A DNA stretch of 64,000 bases from Parasporobacterium sp. (GCA_017510065.1 JAFWOB010000114.1:19953-83952), one strand, 5' to 3'. Counted from the stretch's first letter, positions 50,937-60,457 are shown. A program made the numbers and translations. The notes: generated by a model from the sequence alone, not told the origin.

Positions 50937-51296
50937 ATGTTTAACAGGGAAGGCAAGTACAACCAGCAGAAGCTTAACAGAGCGATCACTTCGGTCACAC
51001 TACGGATCGTTGTTGCGGGGTATATTGTATTTATTGCATTTAATGTGATCAGCGGGACCAGAAGCGAGACTTCATCGATCCCTGCCTGGGCAGGGTCATT
51101 GATCGGAGGCGTATTTATCGCAGCCGCAGCGGGTTTTATCATTTATTCCATTCTGACATTCCGAAAGGCATTGAGCAACGCCAGACTGGATGCAGAAGAA
51201 GTTCCGAAAGAAGAAAAACCGATGCCAAAGCCGGAAATGACAATTGCGGAAAAAGTCCGGGCTGCTGAGAAGATGATCGATAACGATGAAAAGTAA
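50937..51296 (+). CDS. Uncharacterised small membrane protein in sugar importer operon
   Basis: 119 residues of unknown family. Two hydrophobic segments (about 23-42, IVVAGYIVFIAFNVI, and 52-72, LIGGVFIAAAAGFIIYSIL) flank a short external loop, and a charged, Pro/Glu/Lys-rich C-terminal tail of about 45 residues follows. It starts 5 bp after gguB and its end overlaps the next gene by 11 bases, so it is translated with the importer. A small accessory or regulatory subunit of the transporter is a reasonable guess; no motif supports a specific role. Confidence 0.65.
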   Translation: MFNREGKYNQQKLNRAITSVTLRIVVAGYIVFIAFNVISGTRSETSSIPAWAGSLIGGVFIAAAAGFIIYSILTFRKALSNARLDAEEVPKEEKPMPKPEMTIAEKVRAAEKMIDNDEK

Positions 51297-51723
51297 GGAA
51301 TTGATTTGCAGGATATCTGCTCTATATGATGCTTATATCGAAAAAGTGAATGAACTGGAGCGTACCAAAAAGGTTACGGACGGACTGCTCGGCATCACAA
51401 AGGGACCGAAAGATGATCCCTGCCATGACCGGTTTGCAGAAGACCTGGAACAGCTCCTCAAAGAATTCGCTGCTGCAGAACCTTCATCTGAGGAAGTGTG
51501 TTCTTTGCTGGAATATATGTATACGGTTCCGCTGAACAATCGGGAGAATCACATGGTCTACTGGATGTTTATGGCGGTGCACACATTGGCGCTTGATCTG
51601 ATCCACCGCCTTGACAAAGCAGATGCTGAAAAGCTGTATCAGCAGTATAGCAGCGACTATCCCCGATGGGAAAGACTTCCTGCCCAGAAAAAGACACTGA
51701 AAGAGCTGAAAGCGATACGATAA
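51286..51723 (+). CDS. Uncharacterised 145-residue cytosolic protein
   Basis: No family is recognised. The protein is highly charged and predicted mostly helical, without signal peptide or membrane segment. The N-terminal 25 residues (LYDAYIEKVNELERTKK) could form a coiled coil; a central VPLNNRENHMVYWMFMAVHTLALDLI helix is more hydrophobic. It overlaps the preceding membrane-protein gene and is followed at once by a strong terminator, so it is the last gene of the sugar-importer operon. Confidence 0.65.
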   Translation: MKSKELICRISALYDAYIEKVNELERTKKVTDGLLGITKGPKDDPCHDRFAEDLEQLLKEFAAAEPSSEEVCSLLEYMYTVPLNNRENHMVYWMFMAVHTLALDLIHRLDKADAEKLYQQYSSDYPRWERLPAQKKTLKELKAIR

Positions 51724-51729
51724 GATCAA

Positions 51730-51759
51730 AAAAGACAGGGACTTCGCTCCCTGTCTTTT
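51730..51759 (+). terminator. Rho-independent terminator of the ChvE-GguAB operon
   Basis: AAAAGACAGGGA (51730-51741) and TCCCTGTCTTTT (51748-51759) form a perfect stem around CTTCGC. The A-rich and T-rich flanks allow function in both directions. Confidence 0.93.
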
Positions 51760-51782
51760 GCAGATTCCACAGATAAGGAAAA

Positions 51783-52193
51783 ATGATAAAACCAATCGTA
51801 ACAGATATCCTGTTTTTAAAACAAAGATCAGAACCTGCTTCAGAAGCGGACATGCCTGTTGCGCAGGATCTGATGGACACATTGAAAGCCCACAGGGACG
51901 GCTGCGTGGGGATGGCTGCCAATATGATCGGATGCAGGAAGAATATCATTATCGTATCCATGGGACTGATGGATATGGTCATGTTTAACCCTGTAATCCT
52001 GAAAAAAACGCAGCCCTATGAGACGGAAGAAGGATGTCTTTCCCTGGTGGGAGTCAGAAAGACAACAAGGTATCAGAAGATCACCGTCCGTTACCTGGAT
52101 ATGTCATTTCAGGAACATACGCAAGAGTTTACTGGATGGATCGCCCAGATCATACAGCATGAATGCGACCATCTGGAAGGGATCATCATCTGA
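51783..52193 (+). CDS. def: Peptide deformylase
   Basis: 136 residues. The three deformylase motifs are present: GCVGMAANMIG (motif 1, normally GxGLAAPQ), EEGCLSL (motif 2, metal-binding Cys) and QHECDHLEG (motif 3, HExxH metal site). It removes the formyl group from nascent peptides. Motif 1 has Asn-Met where Pro-Gln is usual, a variant common in Clostridia second copies, so this may be an accessory deformylase. It is short compared with the 150-170 residues of type I enzymes. Its 3' end converges on the ABC exporter gene. Confidence 0.9.
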   Translation: MIKPIVTDILFLKQRSEPASEADMPVAQDLMDTLKAHRDGCVGMAANMIGCRKNIIIVSMGLMDMVMFNPVILKKTQPYETEEGCLSLVGVRKTTRYQKITVRYLDMSFQEHTQEFTGWIAQIIQHECDHLEGIII

Positions 52194-52211
52194 AGGTCTG
52201 ATTCTGGACGG

Positions 52212-54557
52212 TCAGATATCCCGTTCCATGACATTAACCGGATGCCCGTCCTGGTTGGTGCTTTCCCGGGTTACAGAAAAACCCTGGTTTTCCCAGAAGG
52301 CAGCAGCTTCTGTGTTTTCCGGGAAACAAGCCAGTGATAGATGGTCATATCCCTGGGCTTTCATAGCAGCCCGGATATCGGCAAAAATGGAGGAGCCGAT
52401 CCCCTGCCGGTGTTTCTGGGCGTCAACCATGAACCAGCCGATAAAGGCGTCATCTGCTTCCGGATAACTGGTAATCAGATCCAGAATAGCGATCAGGGAC
52501 TCATCGTCATAGAATCCGACAAAGTGTTTGTTTTGCGGGCCTGTTCCTTCCGGCAGGTCCGTGATCACGTCCGTCAGCTCTCTCAGGGATGGCTTCTTTC
52601 CAATATAACGGTAATACCGTCGATTGTTTTTGCAGAGATTATAGACAGACGCAATATCTGCTTCTGTAATATTGCGCACATCATAATCAGAAGAGAGCAT
52701 TTCCACATTAAATTGATCTTTCTGAGAGAAGGATTCCAGATCCAGTGCCGGACGGAACTGGGTTTCGTACAGCTGGGTATAGACGCCTCCGAGGCTGAGC
52801 AGGGATTCATGAGTTCCTGTTTCGCAGATCACGCCATCTTTCAGGACCATAATGCAGTCCGCCTGCAGTATAGTGGAAAGCCGGTGGGCGATCACAATGC
52901 TGGTTCTTCCTTCCATCAATGTTTCCATCGCATTCTGGATCGCATTTTCCGAAATGGAATCCAGTGCAGAAGTGGCTTCATCCAGGATCAGGATCTTCGG
53001 ATCCTTTAAGATCACACGGGCAATGGAGATCCGCTGTTTTTCCCCACCGGAGAGCTTCAGCCCACGATTACCGACAACAGTGTTATAACCATCCGGCTGA
53101 GAGATGATGAAATCATGGATGTTAGCCGCACGGCAGGCTGCGTAGACTTCTTCCTCTGAAGCCTCTTCTCTGGCATACAGAAGGTTTTCCATGACAGAAC
53201 CATTGAACAGGTAAGTATCCTGTGTAACCATTCCTACATTCTGCCGGAGGTATTCCAGATCAATCTCCCGTACATCTGTTCCGGCAATCCTGACAGAACC
53301 CGCATTGACGTCATACAGACGTGGAATCAGGTTGACCAGCGTGGATTTTCCGGAACCGGAGGGACCGACGACCGCATACATTTTTCCTCCGGGAACTTCG
53401 AAAGAGATATCCTTCAGGATCTGCGTTTCGGGATCGTAACCGAAGCTGACATGTTCAAAAGTCACCGGCTGATCCTGAAATTGAGGCTTTACGCCATTTT
53501 CCGGGCTTGTCAAGGTGTTCTCCCTGTCAAGATAGTCAAAGATCCTGGTGAAAAGCGCCAGAGATCTGGTAAGGTCCACATGAATGTTCAGAAGGGATTC
53601 CACCGGCCGGTACAGCCTGTTGACCAGGGCAACGGTAGCGGTAACGGTACCTACGGTAAGCGTTGGGTCCCAGTTCCGGATGATCAGAAGGCCTCCTGCA
53701 AAATAGATCAGCAAAGGACCGATCTGTGTAAAGATCCCCATGATGACCATAAACCATTTTCCACTGCGGGATTCTTTCAGGGACAGATCGGAAACTTCTT
53801 TATTCAGAGCCATAAACCGGCTGTATTCTTTCTTCTCACGGGTAAAAAGTTTTACCAGCATGGATCCGCTGACTGACAAGGTCTCATTGATCATCTGGTT
53901 CATTTCATCGTTTTTGGCCTGGCTTTTTGTCAGCAGGGAATAGCGGGTCTTTCCTGCCTGTCTGGTGGGAAGGATCAGAAGCGGAATGATGATGATCCCG
54001 ACGATCGCCAGTTTCCAGCTCATGGTAAATAAAGCGACCAATGTCGTTACAACGGTGACTGCATTGCTGACCATGGAAGACAGAGTTCCGCTGATCACGG
54101 AACTTACCCCACTGATATCTGTATTCATACGTGTGATGATATCGCCCTGCTTTTCGGTGGTGAAGAAGGAATGAGGCATGTATTCCAGGTGAAGATACAT
54201 TTCATTCTTCATATCATAAATGATCTTCTGAGAGATCCAGGACTGGATATAGCTTTCCAGCATGCCGATGAACTGGCTCCCAGTCAGAGCGATCAGCGCA
54301 AAGACCAGCAGTTTGATCAGGAGCGTCAGATCCTTACCGACAAGGGCTTCATCCACAATCTTTCCGGTGATGATTGATGGAAGGAGTCCTACAAGGGCAG
54401 AGGCAACGATGGTGGCAAAGACCAGAAGGAATTGAAGTTTGTAGGGCTTCAGATAGGAAAGGATCCTTTTCAGAAGATCCTTCGTGATCTTCGGGATATG
54501 TTCTTTTTCCTCTTCGGTGAGAAAGCCTCTGGGGCCTAATCCATGTGGAGCCGGCAT
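52212..54557 (-). CDS. ABC exporter (TMD-NBD) fused to a C-terminal GNAT acetyltransferase
   Basis: 781 residues from ATG 54557 (AAAGGA 8-9 bases upstream). Residues about 30-330 hold six membrane helices; the nucleotide-binding domain has GPSGSGKST, LSGGEKQRISIARV and ILILDEATSALD. This is a half-size MsbA/LmrA-type exporter. After the usual end (YETQFRP) about 160 extra residues begin near YDVRNITEADIASVYNLC and contain QKHRQGIGSSIFADIRAAMK (acetyl-CoA loop) and NTEAAAFWENQGF, a complete GNAT domain. Fusion to an acetyltransferase is unusual and could join modification with export. Confidence 0.9.
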   Translation of the reverse strand: MPAPHGLGPRGFLTEEEKEHIPKITKDLLKRILSYLKPYKLQFLLVFATIVASALVGLLPSIITGKIVDEALVGKDLTLLIKLLVFALIALTGSQFIGMLESYIQSWISQKIIYDMKNEMYLHLEYMPHSFFTTEKQGDIITRMNTDISGVSSVISGTLSSMVSNAVTVVTTLVALFTMSWKLAIVGIIIIPLLILPTRQAGKTRYSLLTKSQAKNDEMNQMINETLSVSGSMLVKLFTREKKEYSRFMALNKEVSDLSLKESRSGKWFMVIMGIFTQIGPLLIYFAGGLLIIRNWDPTLTVGTVTATVALVNRLYRPVESLLNIHVDLTRSLALFTRIFDYLDRENTLTSPENGVKPQFQDQPVTFEHVSFGYDPETQILKDISFEVPGGKMYAVVGPSGSGKSTLVNLIPRLYDVNAGSVRIAGTDVREIDLEYLRQNVGMVTQDTYLFNGSVMENLLYAREEASEEEVYAACRAANIHDFIISQPDGYNTVVGNRGLKLSGGEKQRISIARVILKDPKILILDEATSALDSISENAIQNAMETLMEGRTSIVIAHRLSTILQADCIMVLKDGVICETGTHESLLSLGGVYTQLYETQFRPALDLESFSQKDQFNVEMLSSDYDVRNITEADIASVYNLCKNNRRYYRYIGKKPSLRELTDVITDLPEGTGPQNKHFVGFYDDESLIAILDLITSYPEADDAFIGWFMVDAQKHRQGIGSSIFADIRAAMKAQGYDHLSLACFPENTEAAAFWENQGFSVTRESTNQDGHPVNVMERDI

Positions 54558-54728
54558 AGCAAAAGTCCTTTCTGCTGTTTGAGTGATCAAGTAATTCCTT
54601 ACACTTTATGATTGTAGTTTATGAAAGCGGGATTGACAACCGGTAACAGAGCTTATCTGTACAAATGACCGGAAAAATGATAAAACGAATATGTGTATAA
54701 ATAAAATGCAGAAAAGGCGGAGACAGTT

Positions 54729-55478
54729 ATGACAGATCAGTTTCAAAGAACCAAGCTGCTGATCGGCGAAGAAGCGCTTCGGAAGCTTTCCCGTTCCAGG
54801 GTTGCGGTTTTCGGAATCGGCGGAGTCGGAGGCTATGTATGCGAAGCGTTGGTAAGAAGCGGAGTCGGAGCTTTTGACCTGATCGACAGCGATACCGTAA
54901 ACCTGACTAACCTGAACCGGCAGATCATTGCCACCTTGCAGACGATCGGCAGGTACAAGGTGGATGTCATGAAAGAACGAATGCTTCTGATCAATCCGGA
55001 TGCGGATATCAGGGTGCACAATTGTTTCTTCCTGCCGGAGAACTCAAAGGAATTTCGCTTTGAAGAATATGATTACGTTGTAGATGCCATAGATACTGTA
55101 ACAGCCAAGATTGAACTGATCCTGAAAGCAAAAGAGTTTGGTGTTCCGGTGATCAGTTCCATGGGAGCCGGAAACAAACTGGATCCCGGACAGTTCCGGA
55201 TCGCCGATATTTATAAGACAAACGTCTGTCCACTGGCGAAAGTGATGCGAAGAGAACTGAAGAAAAGAGGGGTTTCCTCCCTTAAGGTGGTGTATTCGGA
55301 GGAAATACCGGTCAAGCCGGATGCAGAAGCTGCTGCTTGCATGGAAGCTCTGGATCCGGGAGAGGAACAGAGTAAAAGACGCAGTATTCCAGGCAGCATC
55401 GCATTCGTTCCTTCTGTGGCAGGTCTTATGATAGCAGGCGAGGTTGTGAAGGATCTTGCAGGATACAGCGTTGGTTAA
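54729..55478 (+). CDS. tcdA: tRNA threonylcarbamoyladenosine dehydratase
   Basis: 249 residues of the ThiF/MoeB/HesA E1-like family. RVAVFGIGGVGGYVCEALVRSG is the ATP/nucleotide-binding loop; DLIDSDTVNLTNLNRQI and YVVDAIDTVTAKIELI follow. The absence of the E1 zinc cysteines and the short length fit TcdA (CsdL), which cyclises t6A37 in tRNA. Start ATG 54729 follows GGCGGAGA. The copA gene begins 12 bp downstream, a position without obvious functional link. Confidence 0.9.
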   Translation: MTDQFQRTKLLIGEEALRKLSRSRVAVFGIGGVGGYVCEALVRSGVGAFDLIDSDTVNLTNLNRQIIATLQTIGRYKVDVMKERMLLINPDADIRVHNCFFLPENSKEFRFEEYDYVVDAIDTVTAKIELILKAKEFGVPVISSMGAGNKLDPGQFRIADIYKTNVCPLAKVMRRELKKRGVSSLKVVYSEEIPVKPDAEAAACMEALDPGEEQSKRRSIPGSIAFVPSVAGLMIAGEVVKDLAGYSVG

Positions 55479-55490
55479 AAGAGGTATTAA

Positions 55491-58088
55491 ATGGAGCAAT
55501 ATGTAGTAACAGGAATGACCTGCGCCGCTTGTCAGGCCAGGGTGGAAAAAGCCGTCATGAAAGTCGACGGCGTTTCTTCCTGCAGTGTGAGCCTTCTGAC
55601 CAATTCCATGGGAGTGGAGGGAACGGCATCTGCGCAGGCGATCATAGATGCGGTTGAACAGGCAGGATACGGAGCCTCCCTGAAAAATACCGGTGAACAT
55701 ACGGGCGGCGAGGAGCGTTCCGCAGGATCCTTTTCCGCCAGGCTGGCAGCCGAAGAGGATGCTCTGAAAGACCGGACAACACCGATGCTCAGGAAGAGAC
55801 TGATCGCATCGATTGTCTTTCTTCTGATCCTGATGTATCTGTCTATGGGACATATGATGCTGGGATTTCCGCTGCCTTCTTTCTTTGATGACAATCATGT
55901 GGCCATGGGGCTGGCACAGCTGTTGCTGGCAGGTATCGTTATGGTCATCAACCAGAGATTTTTTATCAGTGGTTTTCGAAGTCTGTTTCACAGAGCTCCC
56001 AATATGGATACGCTTATCGCCTTGGGAAGTTCCGCAGCCTTCCTGTACAGTACAGCGGTTTTATTCCTTATGACAAGGGCTGTGACAGACGGGGATCCCG
56101 AGGCTGTCATGAATTATATGATGGAATTCTATTTCGAATCCGCAGCGATGATCCTGACCCTGATCACTGTTGGAAAGATGCTGGAATCCTATTCCAAGGG
56201 AAAAACAACCAGTGCCCTGAAAAGCCTGATGAAGATGGCTCCGCAGACAGCCACTTTGCTGCAGGGTGGACAGGAGATCACTGTGCCGGTAGACCAGGTT
56301 CGGGTAGATGATCTGTTTGTGGTGCGTCCCGGAGAAACGATCCCGGTGGATGGGATCGTTTTAGAGGGCAGCAGCGCTGTAAATGAATCGGCGCTAACGG
56401 GAGAGAGTATTCCGGCAGACAAGGAACCGGGAGATGAGGTATCTTCCGCCACGATCAATCTCTCCGGATTCTTGAAATGCCGGGCAGTCCGTGTGGGAGA
56501 GGATTCGTCTCTTGCCAGAATCATTTCCATGGTCAGTGACGCAGCGGCGACAAAGGCACCGGTAGCGAAGCTGGCAGACAGGATATCCGGGATTTTTGTT
56601 CCGGCGGTTATTGCCGTCGCGGCAGTAACGATCGTGATCTGGCTTCTGATCGGCAGGGAATTCGGCTTTTCTCTTGCCAGAGGGATCTGTGTGCTGGTGG
56701 TGAGCTGCCCTTGTGCACTGGGTCTTGCGACTCCGGTAGCGATCATGGTCGGCAATGGAATCGGCGCGAAGAACGGGATCTTGTTCAAGACAGCAGAAGC
56801 CCTGCAGGAAACCGGAAATATCCGTATCGCTGCATTGGATAAAACCGGAACGATTACTAATGGAGAGCCCGTCGTGACGGATCTTCTTCCGGTTGACAAT
56901 GTAACGGAAGAGGAACTTCTGCAGTCAGCCTGTGCACTGGAGCAAAAGAGTGAACATCCTCTAGCGAAAGCGGTAATGGCATATGGAAGAGCAAAAGGTG
57001 TGACAGTCTCTGATACAGAGAAGTTCGAGATCTTTCCGGGGAACGGGCTTAAAGCAGCAGTACAAGGGACATATTTATATGGTGGGAATGATGAATTTAT
57101 CCGTTCCTATGCGATAATACCGGAAACCATAAGAGATACTGCCCGGAATCTGGCAAAGCAGGGAAAAACGCCGTTGTATTTTGCGCAGGAGAACAGGATC
57201 CTTGGAATCATTGCGGTTGCGGATACGATCAAGCAGGACAGCGCGGAAGCAATCCGGGAACTTCGTAACATGGGTATTCATGTTGTGATGCTGACCGGAG
57301 ACAATCAGCAGACGGCGGAAGCCATCGGAGCTCTGGCGGGAGTGGATGAGGTCGTTGCCGGTGTCCGGCCGGAAGGCAAAGAGGAAGTGATCCGGAAACT
57401 CAAAGAGTATGGCAAAGTAGCAATGGTGGGGGATGGGATCAACGATGCTCCTGCACTTACCAGGGCCGATATCGGGATCGCCATCGGCGCGGGAACTGAT
57501 GTAGCCATTGACGCCGCGGATGTGGTCTTGATGAAGAGCAGCCTGAAAGATGCGGCAGCTGCCATCCGGCTGAGCCGCCAGACCTACCGGTGTATTATAC
57601 AGAACCTTTTCTGGGCATTGATCTACAATACACTTCTGATTCCGATCGCAGCAGGCGCACTGGTTCCTTTGGGGATTACCATGGATCCCATGTTCGGCGC
57701 GGCAGCCATGAGTATTTCCAGCTTCTGCGTGGTCATGAATGCATTACGGCTGAATCTGTTTAAACTGTATGATACGTCACATGATAAAAAAAGAAACACA
57801 CAGCTGCTGTCTGACGGCAGGAGAACACTCCTGGAACAAATAGACGTTTCAGAACAGGAAAAGAAAGGTGGAATTGAAATGACTAAAACGATCAAAATTG
57901 GCGGAATGATGTGCGAACATTGCGAAGCACGGGTAAAGAAGACGCTGGAAGCACTGGATTTCGTGGAGAGCGCCGTACCAAGCCATGTGGAAAATACGGC
58001 AGTTATCACCCTGTCCGGAGATTTTGATGAGGCGGCAGTAAAAAAGGCGATTGAAGACCAGGATTACTCCTATGAAGGAGAACTGTAA
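55491..58088 (+). CDS. copA: Copper-exporting P1B ATPase CopA with fused C-terminal CopZ-like domain
   Basis: 865 residues. N-terminal HMA domain with GMTCAACQA; A-domain GESIPADKEPGD; transmembrane CPC motif in VVSCPCALGLATP; phosphorylation loop DKTGTITNG; SEHPLAKAV and GDGINDAPAL in the ATP-binding domain. The membrane part ends near residue 765, then a 30-residue charged linker leads to a second HMA domain (KIGGMMCEHCEARVKK) at the extreme C-terminus, which resembles free CopZ. It exports Cu+ from the cytosol. An internal ribosome binding site and ATG precede the second HMA, in frame. Confidence 0.95.
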   Translation: MEQYVVTGMTCAACQARVEKAVMKVDGVSSCSVSLLTNSMGVEGTASAQAIIDAVEQAGYGASLKNTGEHTGGEERSAGSFSARLAAEEDALKDRTTPMLRKRLIASIVFLLILMYLSMGHMMLGFPLPSFFDDNHVAMGLAQLLLAGIVMVINQRFFISGFRSLFHRAPNMDTLIALGSSAAFLYSTAVLFLMTRAVTDGDPEAVMNYMMEFYFESAAMILTLITVGKMLESYSKGKTTSALKSLMKMAPQTATLLQGGQEITVPVDQVRVDDLFVVRPGETIPVDGIVLEGSSAVNESALTGESIPADKEPGDEVSSATINLSGFLKCRAVRVGEDSSLARIISMVSDAAATKAPVAKLADRISGIFVPAVIAVAAVTIVIWLLIGREFGFSLARGICVLVVSCPCALGLATPVAIMVGNGIGAKNGILFKTAEALQETGNIRIAALDKTGTITNGEPVVTDLLPVDNVTEEELLQSACALEQKSEHPLAKAVMAYGRAKGVTVSDTEKFEIFPGNGLKAAVQGTYLYGGNDEFIRSYAIIPETIRDTARNLAKQGKTPLYFAQENRILGIIAVADTIKQDSAEAIRELRNMGIHVVMLTGDNQQTAEAIGALAGVDEVVAGVRPEGKEEVIRKLKEYGKVAMVGDGINDAPALTRADIGIAIGAGTDVAIDAADVVLMKSSLKDAAAAIRLSRQTYRCIIQNLFWALIYNTLLIPIAAGALVPLGITMDPMFGAAAMSISSFCVVMNALRLNLFKLYDTSHDKKRNTQLLSDGRRTLLEQIDVSEQEKKGGIEMTKTIKIGGMMCEHCEARVKKTLEALDFVESAVPSHVENTAVITLSGDFDEAAVKKAIEDQDYSYEGEL
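57864..57881 (+). promoter_or_regulatory. In-frame internal ribosome binding site and ATG for CopZ-like domain in copA
   Basis: AAAGGTGG (57864-57871) is 7 bases from ATG 57879, which is in frame with copA (codon 797). Initiation there would give a 69-residue protein, MTKTIKIGG onward, equal in size to a stand-alone CopZ chaperone. Confidence 0.6.
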
Positions 58089-58133
58089 TCAGTAATCCCT
58101 TGAATGGACTGTGATATAAACGGCGGTGGAGTG

Positions 58134-59183
58134 ATGAGAAAAATTCAGCTATTGACCGATATCCTTCATGACAGACATTCTCTGTCTGAAAAAGAGTATG
58201 AACTACTGATCATGGAACATGATGAGGAAGATGCGGCGTATGCAGCATCTCTTGCTGATGCTGTAAGGCGGCAGCATTACGGTACTGATATTTATGTAAG
58301 AGGGCTCATCGAAGTCGGAAACATCTGCCGGAATGACTGCTATTATTGTGGGATCCGCCGGTCCAACAAAAAAGCGGACCGGTATGCCTTGACAAACGAG
58401 CAGATCCTTTTATGCGCGGAAGAGGGTTACCGGCTGGGCTATCGGACCTTCGTTATGCAGGGAGGAGAAGGATCTCTGCCGCTGGAGAGGATCCTTCAGA
58501 ACGTGGAGACGATCAAACATCATTTTCCGGATGCTGCAGTTACCCTGTCCCTGGGAGAATACGAACGGGACGCATATCAGGCGATGTTTGACGCAGGCGC
58601 TGACCGTTATCTGCTGCGGCATGAAACGGCAGACCGGGAACATTATCAGAAGCTTCATCCTGACGGGATGTCTTTCGAACACCGGATGCGGTGTCTCCAG
58701 GATCTGAAAGAGATCGGATTTCAGACCGGATGCGGTTTTATGGTAGGATCACCGTACCAGACAGCCCATCATCTTGCAAAGGACCTGAAATTTATAGAAG
58801 AGTTTTCCCCACAGATGTGCGGGATCGGGCCTTTTATTCCTCACAAGGATACGATATTCCGGGATGAGCCTGCCGGATCGGTTTCGCTGACCATCTATCT
58901 GCTTTCCCTGATCCGGCTGATCAAACCGAATATCCTGCTTCCGGCTACTACCGCCCTTGGAACATTGGATCCTCTCGGGAGAGAAAAAGGAGTTCTGGCA
59001 GGGGCCAATGTCATCATGCCGAATCTGTCTCCTTATGAAGTGCGGCCGAAATATGAACTGTATGATCATAAGATCAGCACAGGCGAAGAATCCGCCCAAA
59101 GCAGGAAGAATCTGGAAAAGAGGATGGAAGCTATCGGCTTCCGGGTCGTAACGGCAAGGGGAGATTATAAAGAAAGCCATTAA
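58134..59183 (+). CDS. hydE: [FeFe]-hydrogenase maturase HydE (radical SAM)
   Basis: 349 residues from ATG 58134 (GGTGGAG upstream); an in-frame ATG at 58104 would add ten residues. The radical SAM cluster motif is NICRNDCYYCGI (C-x3-C-x2-C). VMQGGEG is the GGE motif that holds the SAM amino group, and the barrel runs through LRHETADREHYQ and GCGFMVGSPYQT to LPATTALGTLDP. HydE acts with HydG and HydF to build the diiron H-cluster subsite. hydF follows 20 bp downstream; hydG and the hydrogenase are not in the window. Confidence 0.92.
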   Translation: MRKIQLLTDILHDRHSLSEKEYELLIMEHDEEDAAYAASLADAVRRQHYGTDIYVRGLIEVGNICRNDCYYCGIRRSNKKADRYALTNEQILLCAEEGYRLGYRTFVMQGGEGSLPLERILQNVETIKHHFPDAAVTLSLGEYERDAYQAMFDAGADRYLLRHETADREHYQKLHPDGMSFEHRMRCLQDLKEIGFQTGCGFMVGSPYQTAHHLAKDLKFIEEFSPQMCGIGPFIPHKDTIFRDEPAGSVSLTIYLLSLIRLIKPNILLPATTALGTLDPLGREKGVLAGANVIMPNLSPYEVRPKYELYDHKISTGEESAQSRKNLEKRMEAIGFRVVTARGDYKESH

Positions 59184-59203
59184 TTGGAAAGGATATTGAG
59201 AAC

Positions 59204-60418
59204 ATGGGATTAAATGATACCGTATCGGCAGAAAGACTCCATATTGGTTTTTTCGGCCTCAGGAATGCCGGGAAATCTTCTGTGGTAAATGCTGTGACGG
59301 GACAGAAACTGTCACTGGTCTCCGAGGTCAAAGGGACAACAACGGATCCGGTGCAGAAAGCAATGGAACTGCTTCCGCTGGGGCCGGTTGTCATCATCGA
59401 TACGCCGGGAATCGATGACAGCGGAGATCTTGGTAAAATGAGAGTGGAACGGGCGATCCAGACCCTGAGCAAGACGGATATTGCCGTTTTAGTAGTGGAT
59501 GCTGTGATCGGGAAGCAGTCTTTGGATGAATCTCTTTGTAAAGAATTCCGGAAACGGGATATTCCTTATATTGTTGTTTATAATAAATCAGACCTGTTGA
59601 CGGACGATAAACTTTCTGCTCCTGAGACAACGGATGAAACCAGCATATATGTCAGCGCACTGCTGGGAACCCATATTTATGAACTGAAGGAACTGATCGG
59701 ACATCTGGCAGGCACCCGGAAAAACGAGAAAAAGCTGGCGGGTGATCTGATGAACGCCGGTGATGTGATCGTACTGGTTACTCCGATTGATGAATCCGCT
59801 CCCAAGGGAAGGATGATCCTTCCTCAGCAGCAGATGATACGGGAAGTACTGGACAATGACTGCATCAATCTTGTCGTAAAGGAAACAGATCTGGAAAAAG
59901 CGCTTTCGTCTCTTCAGAAGCCTCCGAAACTGGTGGTGACAGATTCCCAGGCATTCGGGATCGTAAGCAGGATCGTACCGAAAGAGATTCCTCTTACTTC
60001 CTTTTCCATTTTATTTGCCCGATACAAAGGCGAACTCTTTGATTTTGTCCATGGCGCTTCCATGCTGGACCGGCTGCAAGACGGAGATACGATACTGATC
60101 TCCGAGGGATGCACGCATCACAGGCAATGTAATGATATCGGAACAGTAAAACTGCCCGGTTGGATCCGGTCATATTCCGGGAAGGAACTACAATTTGAAT
60201 TTACGTCAGGCGGGGAGTTTCCTTATGACCTGGATCGATATGCCCTGGTGGTTCATTGCGGCGCCTGCATGCTCAATGAAAAAGAAGTTCACTCCCGGAT
60301 CCGGAGAGCCAGGGAAAGCGGTGTTGCGATCACCAATTATGGGATTGCCATCGCGCAGATGCACGGAATCCTGAAACGTTCCCTGTCGCCATTCCCGGAG
60401 CTCGCCGAAGAACTGTAG
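59204..60418 (+). CDS. hydF: [FeFe]-hydrogenase maturation GTPase HydF
   Basis: 404 residues. GTPase domain: G1 FGLRNAGKSS, G3 DTPG, G4 NKSD within the first 170 residues. A dimerisation domain follows, then the FeS domain with CTHHRQCND and VVHCGACM, matching the C-x-H...H-C-x-x-C cluster motif of HydF. It is the scaffold that carries the 2Fe precursor to the hydrogenase. AAAGGATATTGAGAAC precedes ATG 59204. A repeat array follows its stop. Confidence 0.93.
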   Translation: MGLNDTVSAERLHIGFFGLRNAGKSSVVNAVTGQKLSLVSEVKGTTTDPVQKAMELLPLGPVVIIDTPGIDDSGDLGKMRVERAIQTLSKTDIAVLVVDAVIGKQSLDESLCKEFRKRDIPYIVVYNKSDLLTDDKLSAPETTDETSIYVSALLGTHIYELKELIGHLAGTRKNEKKLAGDLMNAGDVIVLVTPIDESAPKGRMILPQQQMIREVLDNDCINLVVKETDLEKALSSLQKPPKLVVTDSQAFGIVSRIVPKEIPLTSFSILFARYKGELFDFVHGASMLDRLQDGDTILISEGCTHHRQCNDIGTVKLPGWIRSYSGKELQFEFTSGGEFPYDLDRYALVVHCGACMLNEKEVHSRIRRARESGVAITNYGIAIAQMHGILKRSLSPFPELAEEL

Positions 60419-60457
60419 ACTGCTGCATCTGCTTGTTTCTGCAGCAAAATAGGCGCT

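Noticed and set aside
55044-55991. 315-codon minus-strand frame spanning tcdA and copA starts
   Set aside because: It crosses two well-defined genes and encodes a Cys/His-rich shadow with no known domain.
58134-60418. Complete [FeFe]-hydrogenase maturation locus
   Set aside because: Only hydE and hydF are present; hydG and the hydrogenase structural gene are not in the window.
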